Source of the DNA: DRPG01 sp964655065
GTDB taxonomy: Bacteria; Myxococcota_A; UBA796; GCA-2862545
Assembly: GCA_964655065.1 (NCBI GenBank)
Contig: CAZZLC010000027.1
Location: 1-64,000, forward strand
Reading direction: 5' to 3'
Length of the DNA stretch: 64,000 bases
Below the pieces are notes generated by a model. The model was not told the origin of the DNA, did no database searches, and was given only the letters and a program-made list of their open reading frames with translations. Shown here in pieces: positions 1 to 8,950 of this stretch (positions are counted from its first letter, which is position 1; each line of letters opens with the position of its first letter). The position numbers and the translations under genes were made by a program.

Positions 1-604
1 AACCAGCAAAGAAGCCGGGTGTCGAAGAATGGGGAGATGACGGACAGAGGTGTGATTACGGTTCGAGTCCGAGTAGCTCACGCAGAACCGCGGGCCAGCA
101 GTGCTGACCTGGCTTGGTGTTCCCGAAGACGACTTTGGACATGTAATATCGAGCGATCCGTGGCCGAAGTACAACCACTGTACAACCGGGAGAGAGCTGG
201 TCCTCGAACCCGACGTTCGGACCAGAAAGTCCTGCTCGCACGCCTACCCGCAGGCCCTGCGGACCTCCCCGAGCATCGGGGAATTGAGGGGCGCCGCATG
301 GTTTCTAAGCCACGGTATGGTCGACCAGAGCCTTCTCGAGGCGAACTCCGGTAGCGGGCAGGGAGTACGATGGATGCACTGAACGAACTCCACGCTCGGC
401 TCGAGGCGGGGCCCGCGGCCCTGCGCCATGGGTACATCGCTCGCTCTGGGGAGGATCTGGTCCGCGAAGCTTCATGGAAGCAGAGGCCCGGCAGGATCCG
501 CGTCGTGGCCGGCAACGGACTCGCGAACGCTGCGGTGGCGCAACGAGCCTTTGGCATCGTCCCTGCGCGGTCCCCGGTCCCGGCCTCGGATGGAGGGCCG
601 TCCG
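1..604. other. Leader region without a firm gene
   Basis: Several short overlapping frames are open here but none has a convincing protein signature. A perfect 6-bp hairpin (CCCCGA, GCA loop, TCGGGG) lies at 267-281 but has no T-run, so it is weak as a terminator. A T-arm-like stretch at 60-70 was considered and rejected as a tRNA. The only frame with a plausible Shine-Dalgarno sequence starts at 370 and is listed separately. The rest is best treated as upstream region of the AsmA-like gene. Confidence 0.5.
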
Positions 605-612
605 ATGGTTGA
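370..612 (+). CDS. Possible small hypothetical protein (80 aa)
   Basis: This short frame begins with ATG after a GGGAG-like ribosome binding site and ends with a TGA eight bases inside the next gene, whose ATG is at 605. That overlap would suit translational coupling. The product is hydrophilic, with no signal peptide, membrane segment or motif I recognise. Codon third positions look less GC-rich than in confident neighbours, which argues against it. It may be a real short gene, a decayed fragment, or chance. Only the start signal and the overlap support it. Confidence 0.28.
   Translation: MDALNELHARLEAGPAALRHGYIARSGEDLVREASWKQRPGRIRVVAGNGLANAAVAQRAFGIVPARSPVPASDGGPSDG
592..597 (+). promoter_or_regulatory. 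Ribosome binding site fixing the AsmA-like start
   Basis: GGAGGG lies 7 bases before the ATG at 605. It decides for this start over an in-frame ATG at 590 and a longer open frame that runs back to 428. Confidence 0.6.
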
Positions 613-2443
613 CGACCCCTCGGCTTCTCGAGGAGCGGTGGCAAGGGCCGAATCCGTCGTCGATGGCCTGGTGTGGGCCATCGACGTTGCGGGTGTCGCG
701 GCGTTCGCCGTCTACGGCCTCGCCTCCGCGGCGGTGTTCCCCCTGGTGTTGCCCCCCATCCTGGCATCGCTCGACGACGCTACGATCACGTACGACCGAG
801 CGACGCTCGGTCCGGTGACGCGGGTGACAGTGCGCGGCCTCCGCGTCGAGGCGCCGGACCGGTTCGGGCGCTGGCTGATCGAAGCCGAGGAGGCGTCCGC
901 GTCCGTCGACCCGTTTGCACTCCTGCGGCGCTCCTTCGAAGCCCGCGGACTCAGAGGACGCGGCGTCAAGGTCGTTCACGTGCCCTGGGAGGACGGGCGG
1001 GTGAGGCCACGCGCCGAGAAGCCTTGGGTCTTCGAGCTCGTGGACCTCGACGTGCCGGACTTCGAGACGTTCGGGGCCCGAAAGGTTCGGCTCGGGGGGG
1101 AGTTCGGCCTTGTCGGAACCTTGGTCGTCGATGAGGTGACCACGTTCGACGGCAGCTTGACCTGCGGCCGCTGCGAGGTCCGACGCATCGACGAGACCTT
1201 GCTCGCCGAGCTCGAGGGCGACGTTTCGCTGTCGGGGGTTCGGGGCAGACGCGGGGAGCCTCTTTCGCTCGACGTCCTTCGACACACGTACGGCCGGGCG
1301 AGCGTGTCCGGGAAGTTCCCCGAGCTCGAGGCGCTCGAGATCCAGGCCTCTCTCGCCCCGTGGGCCCGACTCGTGGGGCAAGCTCACGGAGAGCTCGACC
1401 TCGACATCGTCGACGGGTCCCTCGAAACCGGGAGCAGGGTTCGCCTGCTCGGCGATCCCCTCGGCTTCAGGCTCCGGAACTATCTGGTGTCCGGGAACGC
1501 CGAGGTGACCATGGTGATCCAGGACGTCGTCGGGCCCGGCACCCGGATCGACGGGACCTTCGATAGCTTTCGGTTCCTCGACGGAAACCCTGGACCCACC
1601 ACGTCCCCTGACGCCTTGCTCGCCACCGGCGGATCCTTGACCTTTCGAGTGATGACCCCCAGCGCGTCGTTGACCGAGATCCACTCTCCGATCGATGGCG
1701 CGGTCGACATCTCGAACACGACCATCCCGAGCCTCTCCGTGTTGGAGCGTTGGGTGCCTCGAGGTACGGGGATCCACGTTCAGCACGGCGTAGGAACCGT
1801 CGCCGGGCACCTCGAGGCGCGCGTCGGTGACCAGCCGACCGTCGAAGGCCACCTGGAGCTCGACGTTGACGACCTGACGCTCGACTGGGACGACCACGCC
1901 ATCGTCACCGACGCTGCGGCCGAGATCGAGATCGTGGAGGGCGACCTGTCCGCCGGTGCGGTCGACGTGTCCGGTACTCGCCTCCACCTCCGTGACCTGT
2001 CGATGTCGAATGTCGTGGACGACCGCGCGTGGTGGGCCGACCTCGCGGTGCTGAGGGGGACGGTCTTCGACGACCAGGGGGTCGCGTTCGCTACCGACCT
2101 GGCGTTCTCTGCCGCAGACTCCGCGCCCATCATGGACCTGCTGGGGGATGACTCCATGCACCGCTGGACCCGTCGTCTGCTCACGAAACCCGACGTGTCG
2201 GGGCGCGGATCGTTCCGGCTGACGCCCGACGGCTACGCGGTCCACGATCTCCTCGTCGAGGCAGGCCGCAGTTCCGTTGTCCGCATGCACCTACGTCGCG
2301 GCGAGCATCATCCCCGGGAGGGAGCGGTGTTCGCCAAGCTGGGACTGCTCTCGGTCGGAGTCGGCATCTTCCGTGACGACCGTGAGGTGCATCTCGTCAA
2401 CGCCGAGTCCTGGTACGAGGACCGCGCCCTGGCTCGGCAATGA
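605..2443 (+). CDS. AsmA-like membrane-anchored protein
   Basis: This 612-residue protein has one hydrophobic N-terminal segment (about residues 20-50). A long, beta-rich, cysteine-poor region follows. The first part after the membrane segment has the strand-loop pattern of AsmA/TamB-type proteins: a run reading roughly 'ITYDRATLGPVTRVTVRGLRV', then a segment about 'sitting on' a parental residue set (DPFALLRRS) that in the family marks the start of the lipid-carrying beta groove. Members of this superfamily are anchored in the inner membrane, span the periplasm and are implicated in lipid movement or outer-membrane homeostasis. The start at 605 is set by GGAGGG at 592. The gene converges with the OmpA-type lipoprotein gene, 55 bp apart. 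Family assignment is by pattern only; DUF748-type proteins would look alike. Confidence 0.55.
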   Translation: MVDDPSASRGAVARAESVVDGLVWAIDVAGVAAFAVYGLASAAVFPLVLPPILASLDDATITYDRATLGPVTRVTVRGLRVEAPDRFGRWLIEAEEASASVDPFALLRRSFEARGLRGRGVKVVHVPWEDGRVRPRAEKPWVFELVDLDVPDFETFGARKVRLGGEFGLVGTLVVDEVTTFDGSLTCGRCEVRRIDETLLAELEGDVSLSGVRGRRGEPLSLDVLRHTYGRASVSGKFPELEALEIQASLAPWARLVGQAHGELDLDIVDGSLETGSRVRLLGDPLGFRLRNYLVSGNAEVTMVIQDVVGPGTRIDGTFDSFRFLDGNPGPTTSPDALLATGGSLTFRVMTPSASLTEIHSPIDGAVDISNTTIPSLSVLERWVPRGTGIHVQHGVGTVAGHLEARVGDQPTVEGHLELDVDDLTLDWDDHAIVTDAAAEIEIVEGDLSAGAVDVSGTRLHLRDLSMSNVVDDRAWWADLAVLRGTVFDDQGVAFATDLAFSAADSAPIMDLLGDDSMHRWTRRLLTKPDVSGRGSFRLTPDGYAVHDLLVEAGRSSVVRMHLRRGEHHPREGAVFAKLGLLSVGVGIFRDDREVHLVNAESWYEDRALARQ

Positions 2444-2498
2444 GACCTGGTCACCCGGGGGAACCACCGTGCCGACCGACGAACGGATCGAACCCGTC

Positions 2499-3242
2499 TC
2501 ATTCCCCGTCGCGCGCGGCGAAGGAGACCTTCCTGGCTCGCTCGACCAGCTCGCGATGGCCGGCCATCTCGTCGAGTGAGGGCACCATGGCGATCTCGAC
2601 GCGACGGTTGATGGCCATCGCCTCGGGCGTGCCGCTCGAAACCAGCGGAGCGGTGGCCCCGTAGGACACGACGGTCAGGGCATCGGCGTCGACACCGCCC
2701 GCGACGAGCTCGTCGACCACGGTCACCGAGCGTGCCGCCCCGAGCTCCCAGTTGTTTCGGTATCGCTCGTTGTCGATGGGGCGTCGGTCGGTGTGCCCCT
2801 CGACGGCGATGCCACGCTCGTCGTCGTAGAAGCCGAGCAGCGTCGCCATCTCGGACAGATTGGCCTCGCCTTCGGGGGACAGAGTGGCGGCGCCGGTCTC
2901 GAACGTGAGGTCTTCCGACAGCGCCAGACTCACGCGGTCGGGGTACACCACGATGCTCATCTGCCCCGATTCGAGCTGAGCCCCGAACCGCTCGAGCAGG
3001 TCCCGGTAGTACGACGACAGCTCGGCGTTCTCCGCCTCGAGCGTCGCGAGGTCCGCCTCGAGGACGGCCTTGTCCACCCGGACGCCCTGGAGCCGGGTCT
3101 CGAGGGCCTCGTTGTCGAGGCGGAGCATCGCGTTCTTGTTCTGCAGGTCGCCGTACTGGTCCTCGAGCTCGTCGTACCGGCCCTTCGAGACACAGCCGAC
3201 GACAGACGAGAGGGCGAGGGCGACAGAGATTCGGGTGATCAC
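2499..3242 (-). CDS. OmpA-family lipoprotein with coiled coil
   Basis: The product is 247 residues. It starts with a short lipoprotein signal ending in a VVGC lipobox (Cys17), so it should be lipidated and outer-membrane attached. A coiled coil of heptads rich in Leu, Glu and Asp covers about residues 22-95. An OmpA/MotB-type peptidoglycan-binding domain fills about 105-225, with the family signatures EGHTDRRP, NWELGAARS and NRRVEI. It therefore probably ties the outer membrane to the cell wall. The GTG start is fixed by AAGGAGG (3247-3253) four bases upstream; a longer frame to 3290 has no such site. It is adjacent to a second, Cys-rich lipoprotein gene on the same strand, 55 bp upstream. 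Confidence 0.88.
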   Translation of the reverse strand: MITRISVALALSSVVGCVSKGRYDELEDQYGDLQNKNAMLRLDNEALETRLQGVRVDKAVLEADLATLEAENAELSSYYRDLLERFGAQLESGQMSIVVYPDRVSLALSEDLTFETGAATLSPEGEANLSEMATLLGFYDDERGIAVEGHTDRRPIDNERYRNNWELGAARSVTVVDELVAGGVDADALTVVSYGATAPLVSSGTPEAMAINRRVEIAMVPSLDEMAGHRELVERARKVSFAARDGE

Positions 3243-3246
3243 GGTT

Positions 3247-3253
3247 CCTCCTT
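3247..3253 (-). promoter_or_regulatory. Shine-Dalgarno for OmpA-type lipoprotein
   Basis: AAGGAGG on the minus strand ends four bases before the GTG at 3242. It sets the start so that a proper lipoprotein signal peptide is at the very N-terminus. Confidence 0.65.
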
Positions 3254-3297
3254 GGTCGATCCGCAGTAGGAATCGTGATGGCCTGTTCAAGGGCTCG

Positions 3298-3588
3298 TCA
3301 GATCCCGAGGTAGCACTCGAGGCCGGCGCCGAGACTGCAACGGCCGATGTCGTCGCAGCTCTCCATCGAACACTCGTCCAGCTCCTCGAGCGAGCTGTCC
3401 AGCTCGTCGTTCTGGCAGTTGTTCGCGGCGTCCACGCAGTCCGTGTTGCACTGCATCACGTCGGTCTCGTCGTCACAGACGACGATGCGGTCGCAGTAGT
3501 CTTCGCAAGTCAACTCGATCCGGGTGGTCTCGTCGACCTCGATGCAGCCGATCAGCCCCATCGTCGTGATCATCATCCCAAAGCGCAC
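3298..3588 (-). CDS. Small cysteine-rich lipoprotein
   Basis: This 96-residue protein starts at a GTG preceded by an AGGAGG site (3593-3598, minus strand). Its N-terminus is a very short hydrophobic stretch ending in a LIGC lipobox, which predicts a lipoprotein. The mature part is acidic and holds ten further cysteines at regular spacing, so it is probably disulphide-bonded in the periplasm or on the surface. Small Cys-rich lipoproteins of this kind are frequent in Myxococcota and related groups and have no known function. It lies 55 bp upstream of the OmpA-type lipoprotein gene on the same strand and may be co-transcribed. No domain is recognised. Confidence 0.72.
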   Translation of the reverse strand: MRFGMMITTMGLIGCIEVDETTRIELTCEDYCDRIVVCDDETDVMQCNTDCVDAANNCQNDELDSSLEELDECSMESCDDIGRCSLGAGLECYLGI

Positions 3589-3857
3589 GATTCCTCCTGT
3601 TTGACTGCCCCCGCCTAAGAAGGATGGCGAAGAAGGAAAGCGAACGGGACGGCGGAGGCGTAGCGACGTGGGCCTGCGCTGGCGGAGGATGAGGCCCGGC
3701 TCGAGGCCAACGTCCCCGGGCAAGGGTTCGGTGTTCGCGCTGCACGTCCCGCGCGTCCCCCGCGTCCGTGAGGACAGCTCGCGCCAGGTCGTGTGACGTT
3801 CGGAGCGCTCGCTCGTCTGGAGGGATGACGGCGATACGCAGACGAGACGGAGGAACC

Positions 3858-4832
3858 ATGCAGAGCGGAAAGCCCGGTTCGGGCGACAGTTCAGCGCCGG
3901 AGGGCAGCTTCCAGCGCGCGCCCACGGCGTTCCATGACGAGATCTCGACCGCACCGGGCGCTCGCTTCGCGCCGGAGGCGGGTCGCTACCACCTCTACGT
4001 GAGCCACGCCTGCCCGTGGGCGCACCGGACGATGATCACCCGCGCCCTCAAGGGCCTAGAGTCGGTGATCGGGGTGTCGGTCGTCAACTGGCTGCTCGAC
4101 TTCGAGCGCGGGTGGAGCTTCGACCCGGGCGAAGGCATGGTCCCCGACCCCCACGAGCAGGCCGCGGTCCTGCGCGACCTCTACCGCATCGCGTCCCCCG
4201 GGCACGCTGGCCGCGTCACCGTCCCGGTGCTGTGGGACACCCGGGAACGCACGATCGTCAACAACGAGTCGAGCGAGATCATCCGCATGCTCGACGGCGC
4301 CTTCCAGGACCTCGCGGAGCGGCCCGAGCTGCGCCTGTCGCCCGAGGAGCTGCTGCCCGAGATCGACGCCGTGAACGGGCCGATCTACGACGCCATCAAC
4401 AACGGCGTGTACAAGTGCGGGTTCGCGAAGAGCCAGGAAGCCTACGACCACGCGGCAGACGCGCTGTTCGAGCAGCTCGATGCGCTCGAGGAGCGGCTCG
4501 GTGGCCAGCGCTGGTTGGTGGGCGATCGGTTCACCGAGGCGGACGTGCGACTGTTCACGACGCTCGTGCGCTTCGACCCCGTCTACAACACCCACTTCAA
4601 GTGCAGCCGCCGTCGCCTCGTCGACTACCCGAACCTGTGGGCGTTCACGCGGGAGATCGCGCAGGTGCCCGAGATCCGCGCCACCATCGACCTCGAGCAC
4701 ATCCGCAAGCACTACTACGTGAGCCACGACGCCATCAACCCGCGCAAGATCGTGGCCACGCTGCCCGCCGCCTACGACCTCGACGCCCCCCACGATCGTC
4801 TTCGGCTCGGCGGCAGCGGCGTCCTCTCCTGA
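3858..4832 (+). CDS. yqjG: Glutathionyl-hydroquinone reductase (Xi-class GST)
   Basis: The 324-residue product matches the YqjG/PcpF/ECM4 family. These enzymes use glutathione to reduce glutathionyl-hydroquinones and related conjugates in the cytoplasm. The thioredoxin-like half contains the diagnostic HACPWAHR motif with the catalytic Cys52, and the helical C-terminal half contains family blocks such as NGPIYDAINNGVYKCGFA and FTEADVRLF. Length equals the family's usual 310-330. The ATG at 3858 has GGAGG about four bases upstream; an in-frame ATG at 3825 lacks one. The gene stands alone, divergent from the Cys-rich lipoprotein (269 bp between them) and convergent with the subtilase gene. Confidence 0.93.
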   Translation: MQSGKPGSGDSSAPEGSFQRAPTAFHDEISTAPGARFAPEAGRYHLYVSHACPWAHRTMITRALKGLESVIGVSVVNWLLDFERGWSFDPGEGMVPDPHEQAAVLRDLYRIASPGHAGRVTVPVLWDTRERTIVNNESSEIIRMLDGAFQDLAERPELRLSPEELLPEIDAVNGPIYDAINNGVYKCGFAKSQEAYDHAADALFEQLDALEERLGGQRWLVGDRFTEADVRLFTTLVRFDPVYNTHFKCSRRRLVDYPNLWAFTREIAQVPEIRATIDLEHIRKHYYVSHDAINPRKIVATLPAAYDLDAPHDRLRLGGSGVLS

Positions 4833-4840
4833 GGCACGGA

Positions 4841-4867
4841 CGCCCCGCCGGCGAGGCCGACGGGGCG
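4841..4867. terminator. Candidate bidirectional terminator hairpin
   Basis: Perfect 7-bp arms CGCCCCG and CGGGGCG flank a 13-base loop between two convergent genes (reductase ending 4832, subtilase ending 4890). There is no T-run, so this is a candidate by position and structure only. Confidence 0.42.
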
Positions 4868-4870
4868 ACG

Positions 4871-4888
4871 CGACGCGCTCTTGCGTCG
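4871..4888. terminator. Second hairpin between convergent genes
   Basis: CGACGC and GCGTCG form a 6-bp stem with a 6-base loop directly after the first hairpin. Tandem GC-rich hairpins between convergent genes suit bidirectional termination or mRNA-end protection, though T-runs are absent. Confidence 0.33.
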
Positions 4889-4889
4889 G

Positions 4890-7800
4890 TCAGTTGCCGG
4901 TCGTCACCACGGTCCCCACGCCTCGCGACTGGTTGCCGGCGAGGTCGTTCGCGCAGACGATGAAGCCGTAGGCGCTGTTGGCGGGGAGGCCCGAGATGCT
5001 CGTGCTCGTGTCGCTGCCCTCGTAGAACACCTCACCGGCGCGACAGTTGCCCGGCGCCCGACGCGTCCTGCCCACGACGGTGTAGGACACGAGACCCGAG
5101 CCGCCTTCCTCGTCGGCGAATCCGGACCAGGAGAGATTCGCGGACGTGCCGGAGACCTGCACGGCCAGCGTGCCGTCGGCGGGCCGCAGGTAGTCGATGG
5201 CGATGGTGTCCTCGAGGTAGGTGGCCGACTGGTTGCCCCACACGTCCTCGAGCCAGACCCGGACCGCAGCGGGGTTGTCTCGGCTGTAGATGGTGGTCGT
5301 GAAGTCGGCGGCGAAGGGGATCCAGGCGGAGCAGGTGTCGAGCCCGCGCGTGTCGATGCACATCCGGGACAGTCCGCTCTCGTCGGTGGCATCGATGGTG
5401 AGGTCGACCCGCCGCGACCGCGACCACTCGTCGCCGTGGTTGATGGTGACGGAGCCGGTGGGACGCGTCAGCTCGGGGGCGGGTCGCCAGGTGCCGGAGA
5501 CCCCACTGCGCGCTGCGTTGCCCACCGCGTCGGTGGCGCAGACGAGGAAGCTGTAGTGCTCGCCGTTCGTGAGCCCGTCGAAGGTCACCGTGGTGGTGGT
5601 GCCCGTCCAGGTCGGCTCGAGCCGGCAGCTTCGCGGAGGCCTCGTGCCGTCGACCATGATGACCGAGTAGCCTCCGATCCCCGAGAGGTTGTCGCTGAAG
5701 TCGGAGAAGTTCAAGGTGATCTGCTCGTCACCACGCTCGGCGGTCACCGCGCCTCCGGTCGGCGCGAGCTTGTCGAGCCAGATGGTGTCGCTCACGGGCT
5801 CGCTCTCGTTGCCCCACTCGTCGCGGAAGACGGCGTAGACGGTGTTCTCGAGGGCGCGCGCGGCGATGGGGTAGGTCGTCGTGTAGGGCACGAACCGCCC
5901 GCAGGGCAGTCGCGTGGTCACGCATACGTGGGTGATCTCGGAGGCGTCGGTGGCCGACAGCGTCGCCTCGATGGCCGGCGTCCTGGTGTAGTCGGCGCCA
6001 CCCGCGAGCACGATGGAGCCGAGGGGACCGTCCTTCTCGGGCAAGGGCCGGGCTTCGCCGGTCACCCCGGCGGAGGTGTTCCCCGCCCGGTCGACCGCGC
6101 ACACCCGCAGTCGTTGGGCCTCACCATTGGTGAGTCCGTCGAGGGTGATGGTGGTCTCGGGCCCCTCGTAGTAGACGTCGCCGCGCAGGCAGCCCGCCTG
6201 GGGCCAGCCGCGGGTGCTTCCCATCACCCGGTAGCCGGCGAGCCCGGAGTCGTCGTCGGAGAAGCCAGAGAGGGAGAGCGTGACCGACTGGTCGGCGGTC
6301 TCTGCGGTGACGCTCCCGTCCCGCGGCCTCCGCCACTCGATGGAGATGCTGTCGCTGATGGGCCCCATCGTGTTGCCGTGCACGTCCTGGACCCAGGCGT
6401 AGACGGTGTGCTCGCCGGCTCCGCGCAGGTTCACGCGGATGGGCGTCCGGAACGGAATGAAGCGGCCACACGCCGCGCTGCTCGATGACAGGCACACCTT
6501 GCCGATGCCCGAGGCGTCGGTCGCCTCGATCGTCACGTTCGCGCGCGTGCTGTTGAACCAGTCGCGGCCATCCTCGATGGCGATCGTCGCCTCGGGAGGA
6601 TCGTACTCGGGCCGGGTCTCGAAGGTCGAGGTGAGTCCCGCGCCGACGTTGCCCGCGCCGTCGACGGGGCAGACACGGAACGCGAACTGGCCGTCGAGTC
6701 CGGGCAGGAACAGCGACTCGTCGGTGCCCTCGTAGACCACGGTCCCGGTGCGACACGCGGTGCCCGGCGCGCGACGGACGTTGTCGCTCTGGACCACGAT
6801 GTAGGAGGCGACACCACTGTAGTCGTCCTCGAAGCCGCCCCAGCGCAGCGTGGGTCCCGCGATGGCGCCCTCGGTGGTGAGCTCGCCCCCCGTGGGCGCG
6901 CGCCGGTCGAGCACGATCGCGTCGCTGGTGGGTCCGCTGACGACGTTGTTGGCCGAGAACCAGGCGTAGACGGTGTACTCACCGGTGGTCCGGCCGGGGA
7001 GGCGCCAGCGGGCCGTCTCGGCGTAGGGGTACCAGAGGCGGCAGGAGTCCTCCTCGTTGCTGAGGCACATCCGGTCGCTGCCCGGCGCGTTCAGCGTCAA
7101 GTTGACGATCGGCCGGTTGGTCAGCTCGTCGCCGTCGTTGACGAGGATGCCCCCGCTCGCGCCGACGCCGGCGGTCTGCAGGGCGCTGACGCTGAGCGGG
7201 CCGATCTCGATGGTGGCGCTGCGCTCGAACCCGGCGTTCGGGAGCGCCGTCCACTGCAGGCTGGTCGTCCGGTCGCCCGCGGTCGGGGTGACCGACAGCC
7301 AGTTCTCGCTGGAGCGGACCGTGAAGTCGCAGCCCGGGTCGGTGGTCACCGAGATCGAGCCGCTCTCCCCGAGGGGATCGATCTCGATGCTCGACGGGTC
7401 GACGCGGAAGCTGCAGCCGACGCCGTCGACCGCCGCCGCGAGGTCGAGGCGCGGGAAGGTCAGCCCGTTGCGACGGTCGGTGACCTGGACGCCGGTGTCC
7501 TTGAGCCGCTGCTGCAGCTGGTTCACGGTGGCGTTGGGGTCAGCGGCCCGAAGGACGGCGACCGCGCCCGCGACGTGCGGGGCGGCCATCGAGGTCCCGG
7601 ACATCGTGTAGCCACCGCCGGTGACCATGTAGCCGGGGGCCAGGATATCGAGGAAGTACGCACTGTTCGAGAAGCACGCCACCAGGTCGGCCTGCATGTT
7701 CGCGCCGGTGCAGTCCCGGCCCGGGTAGGTCGTGTCGACGACCGCCCCCACCGAGAAGGCGCTGGGCGCGCAAGCCGGGCTCGCGACCACGTTCTTGAGG

Positions 7801-8729
7801 TAGTCGTTGCCCGCGGCCACCACGACCGACATCCCCGCCGCCTTGGCGGCGGCGATGCCCGCCTCGAAGGGCGACGTCGTGCACGGCGACGTGTTCCCCA
7901 TGTTCAGGCCGAGGCTCATGTTGATGGAGGCGATGTTGTAGGTCGCCTGGTTGTCCACCGACCAGTCGAGCGCCTCCAGGATGTCCGTGAGGGACGCGCC
8001 CTGGCCGTCGAACACGTCGAGCCCGATGAGGTCGGCGTCGGGAGCGACCGAGAGCGAAATGGCGGCAACGTTGGATCCGTGACCATCGGCGTCGAGTTTC
8101 CGGTCCTCTCTCGCGAGATCCCGCATGGCGACGACCGGACAACTGGCCGGTGTGCCGACGGACGTGCAGCCAAAGTCGCTGTGCTTGTAGTTCAGCCCCG
8201 TGTCCATGATGACGATCGACGTGCCCTCGCCGGTGAAGCCCTGGGCGGCGGCCTGGGGCTGGCGAATGTGGGAGAGCGCGCTCGCGTCGGTCATCTCGTA
8301 GACGAGGTCGGCATCCATCGCCACGACGTCGGGGTGGTCGAGGACCGCATACGCGGAGTCCAGGTCCTCGACCTCGAGCACGACGACGGGAATGTTGCGA
8401 TAGGAGCGCTCGACCCAGGCGGTCCCGGGCAGCGAGCCCTCGAAGTCCTCGACGACCCCGGGCCAGCGCTCCACGAACTTCGCGAGTCGCCGCGGATCCG
8501 ACATCGGATGCTCGGGGACGGGGTCGACCCCGAGATGGACGACGATCCTGGTGGGGACGCCGTGCACGAGGTTGTCGAAGACCTCGTCCGGCAGGTCGGC
8601 CGCCTCCGCCATCTCGTCGACGGCCGGAGCATCGACCGGGTCTGGCGCCGGGCTCTCCTGCTGCGCGGGCACCGAACAACCCAAGACCTGCAGACCAACC
8701 AAGAGCGCAAGCGAACGTATCGGGAACAT
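4890..8729 (-). CDS. Subtilisin-like serine protease lipoprotein with four tandem repeats
   Basis: This is a 1279-residue secreted protease. The N-terminus is a lipoprotein signal ending in VLGC, followed by an inhibitor-I9-like propeptide to about residue 135. The S8 catalytic domain spans about 150-420, with Asp176 (MDTGLN), His217 (DGHGSN), the oxyanion Asn near 305 (AAGND) and Ser380 (SGTSMAAPH). Residues about 437-517 look like a BACON domain (DFTVRSSENWLSVTP). The rest holds four copies of a ~190-residue module. Each pairs an Ig-like part with a fibronectin-III-like part that ends in a Cys-containing block such as CAVDRAGN, near residues 693, 881, 1071 and 1265. It probably degrades extracellular protein or prey while attached to the cell. 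The start at 8729 has GAGAGG upstream; a longer frame to 8936 has no signal. Confidence 0.9.
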   Translation of the reverse strand: MFPIRSLALLVGLQVLGCSVPAQQESPAPDPVDAPAVDEMAEAADLPDEVFDNLVHGVPTRIVVHLGVDPVPEHPMSDPRRLAKFVERWPGVVEDFEGSLPGTAWVERSYRNIPVVVLEVEDLDSAYAVLDHPDVVAMDADLVYEMTDASALSHIRQPQAAAQGFTGEGTSIVIMDTGLNYKHSDFGCTSVGTPASCPVVAMRDLAREDRKLDADGHGSNVAAISLSVAPDADLIGLDVFDGQGASLTDILEALDWSVDNQATYNIASINMSLGLNMGNTSPCTTSPFEAGIAAAKAAGMSVVVAAGNDYLKNVVASPACAPSAFSVGAVVDTTYPGRDCTGANMQADLVACFSNSAYFLDILAPGYMVTGGGYTMSGTSMAAPHVAGAVAVLRAADPNATVNQLQQRLKDTGVQVTDRRNGLTFPRLDLAAAVDGVGCSFRVDPSSIEIDPLGESGSISVTTDPGCDFTVRSSENWLSVTPTAGDRTTSLQWTALPNAGFERSATIEIGPLSVSALQTAGVGASGGILVNDGDELTNRPIVNLTLNAPGSDRMCLSNEEDSCRLWYPYAETARWRLPGRTTGEYTVYAWFSANNVVSGPTSDAIVLDRRAPTGGELTTEGAIAGPTLRWGGFEDDYSGVASYIVVQSDNVRRAPGTACRTGTVVYEGTDESLFLPGLDGQFAFRVCPVDGAGNVGAGLTSTFETRPEYDPPEATIAIEDGRDWFNSTRANVTIEATDASGIGKVCLSSSSAACGRFIPFRTPIRVNLRGAGEHTVYAWVQDVHGNTMGPISDSISIEWRRPRDGSVTAETADQSVTLSLSGFSDDDSGLAGYRVMGSTRGWPQAGCLRGDVYYEGPETTITLDGLTNGEAQRLRVCAVDRAGNTSAGVTGEARPLPEKDGPLGSIVLAGGADYTRTPAIEATLSATDASEITHVCVTTRLPCGRFVPYTTTYPIAARALENTVYAVFRDEWGNESEPVSDTIWLDKLAPTGGAVTAERGDEQITLNFSDFSDNLSGIGGYSVIMVDGTRPPRSCRLEPTWTGTTTTVTFDGLTNGEHYSFLVCATDAVGNAARSGVSGTWRPAPELTRPTGSVTINHGDEWSRSRRVDLTIDATDESGLSRMCIDTRGLDTCSAWIPFAADFTTTIYSRDNPAAVRVWLEDVWGNQSATYLEDTIAIDYLRPADGTLAVQVSGTSANLSWSGFADEEGGSGLVSYTVVGRTRRAPGNCRAGEVFYEGSDTSTSISGLPANSAYGFIVCANDLAGNQSRGVGTVVTTGN

Positions 8730-8936
8730 GAACACCTCTCGGGGTTCCCCTCGGTGCGCTCCCGCCGTGGTTGAGGATCGCTCGGGATCAGGGCAGCTCC
8801 CACGGGGACCCGCGTTCTCGCGTGAGCGGAGCGAGGGGGAGACGACCGGGGGAACCGCGCTCCGCGAGCACGGCCGATCACGGAGACGGGCTCGCGTTCG
8901 GCGGCCCGTCCTGGTTCGGCGGATACACCCTCGCAC

Positions 8937-8941
8937 AGGAG
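8937..8941 (+). promoter_or_regulatory. Ribosome binding site deciding the epimerase start
   Basis: AGGAG lies nine bases before GTG 8951 and six before TTG 8948. It excludes the longer open frame back to 8771 and gives a protein of normal family length. Confidence 0.55.
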
Positions 8942-8950
8942 AACGCGTTG

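Noticed and set aside
60..70. T-arm-like GGTTCGAGTCC that could mark the 3' half of a tRNA
   Set aside because: The flanking bases do not form the 5-bp T-stem, and no matching 7-bp acceptor stem exists upstream within the window.
19..354. Open frame of 111 codons at the window start
   Set aside because: No ribosome binding site or recognisable protein pattern, and it overlaps other equally open frames in this GC-rich DNA.
305..2290. Long open frame antisense to the AsmA-like gene
   Set aside because: It is a GC-skew shadow: the reading has Arg/Pro/Gly-rich composition and no start signal.
4881..6488. Long plus-strand open frame antisense to the subtilase
   Set aside because: The opposite strand codes for a clear multi-domain protease, so this is a mirror frame.
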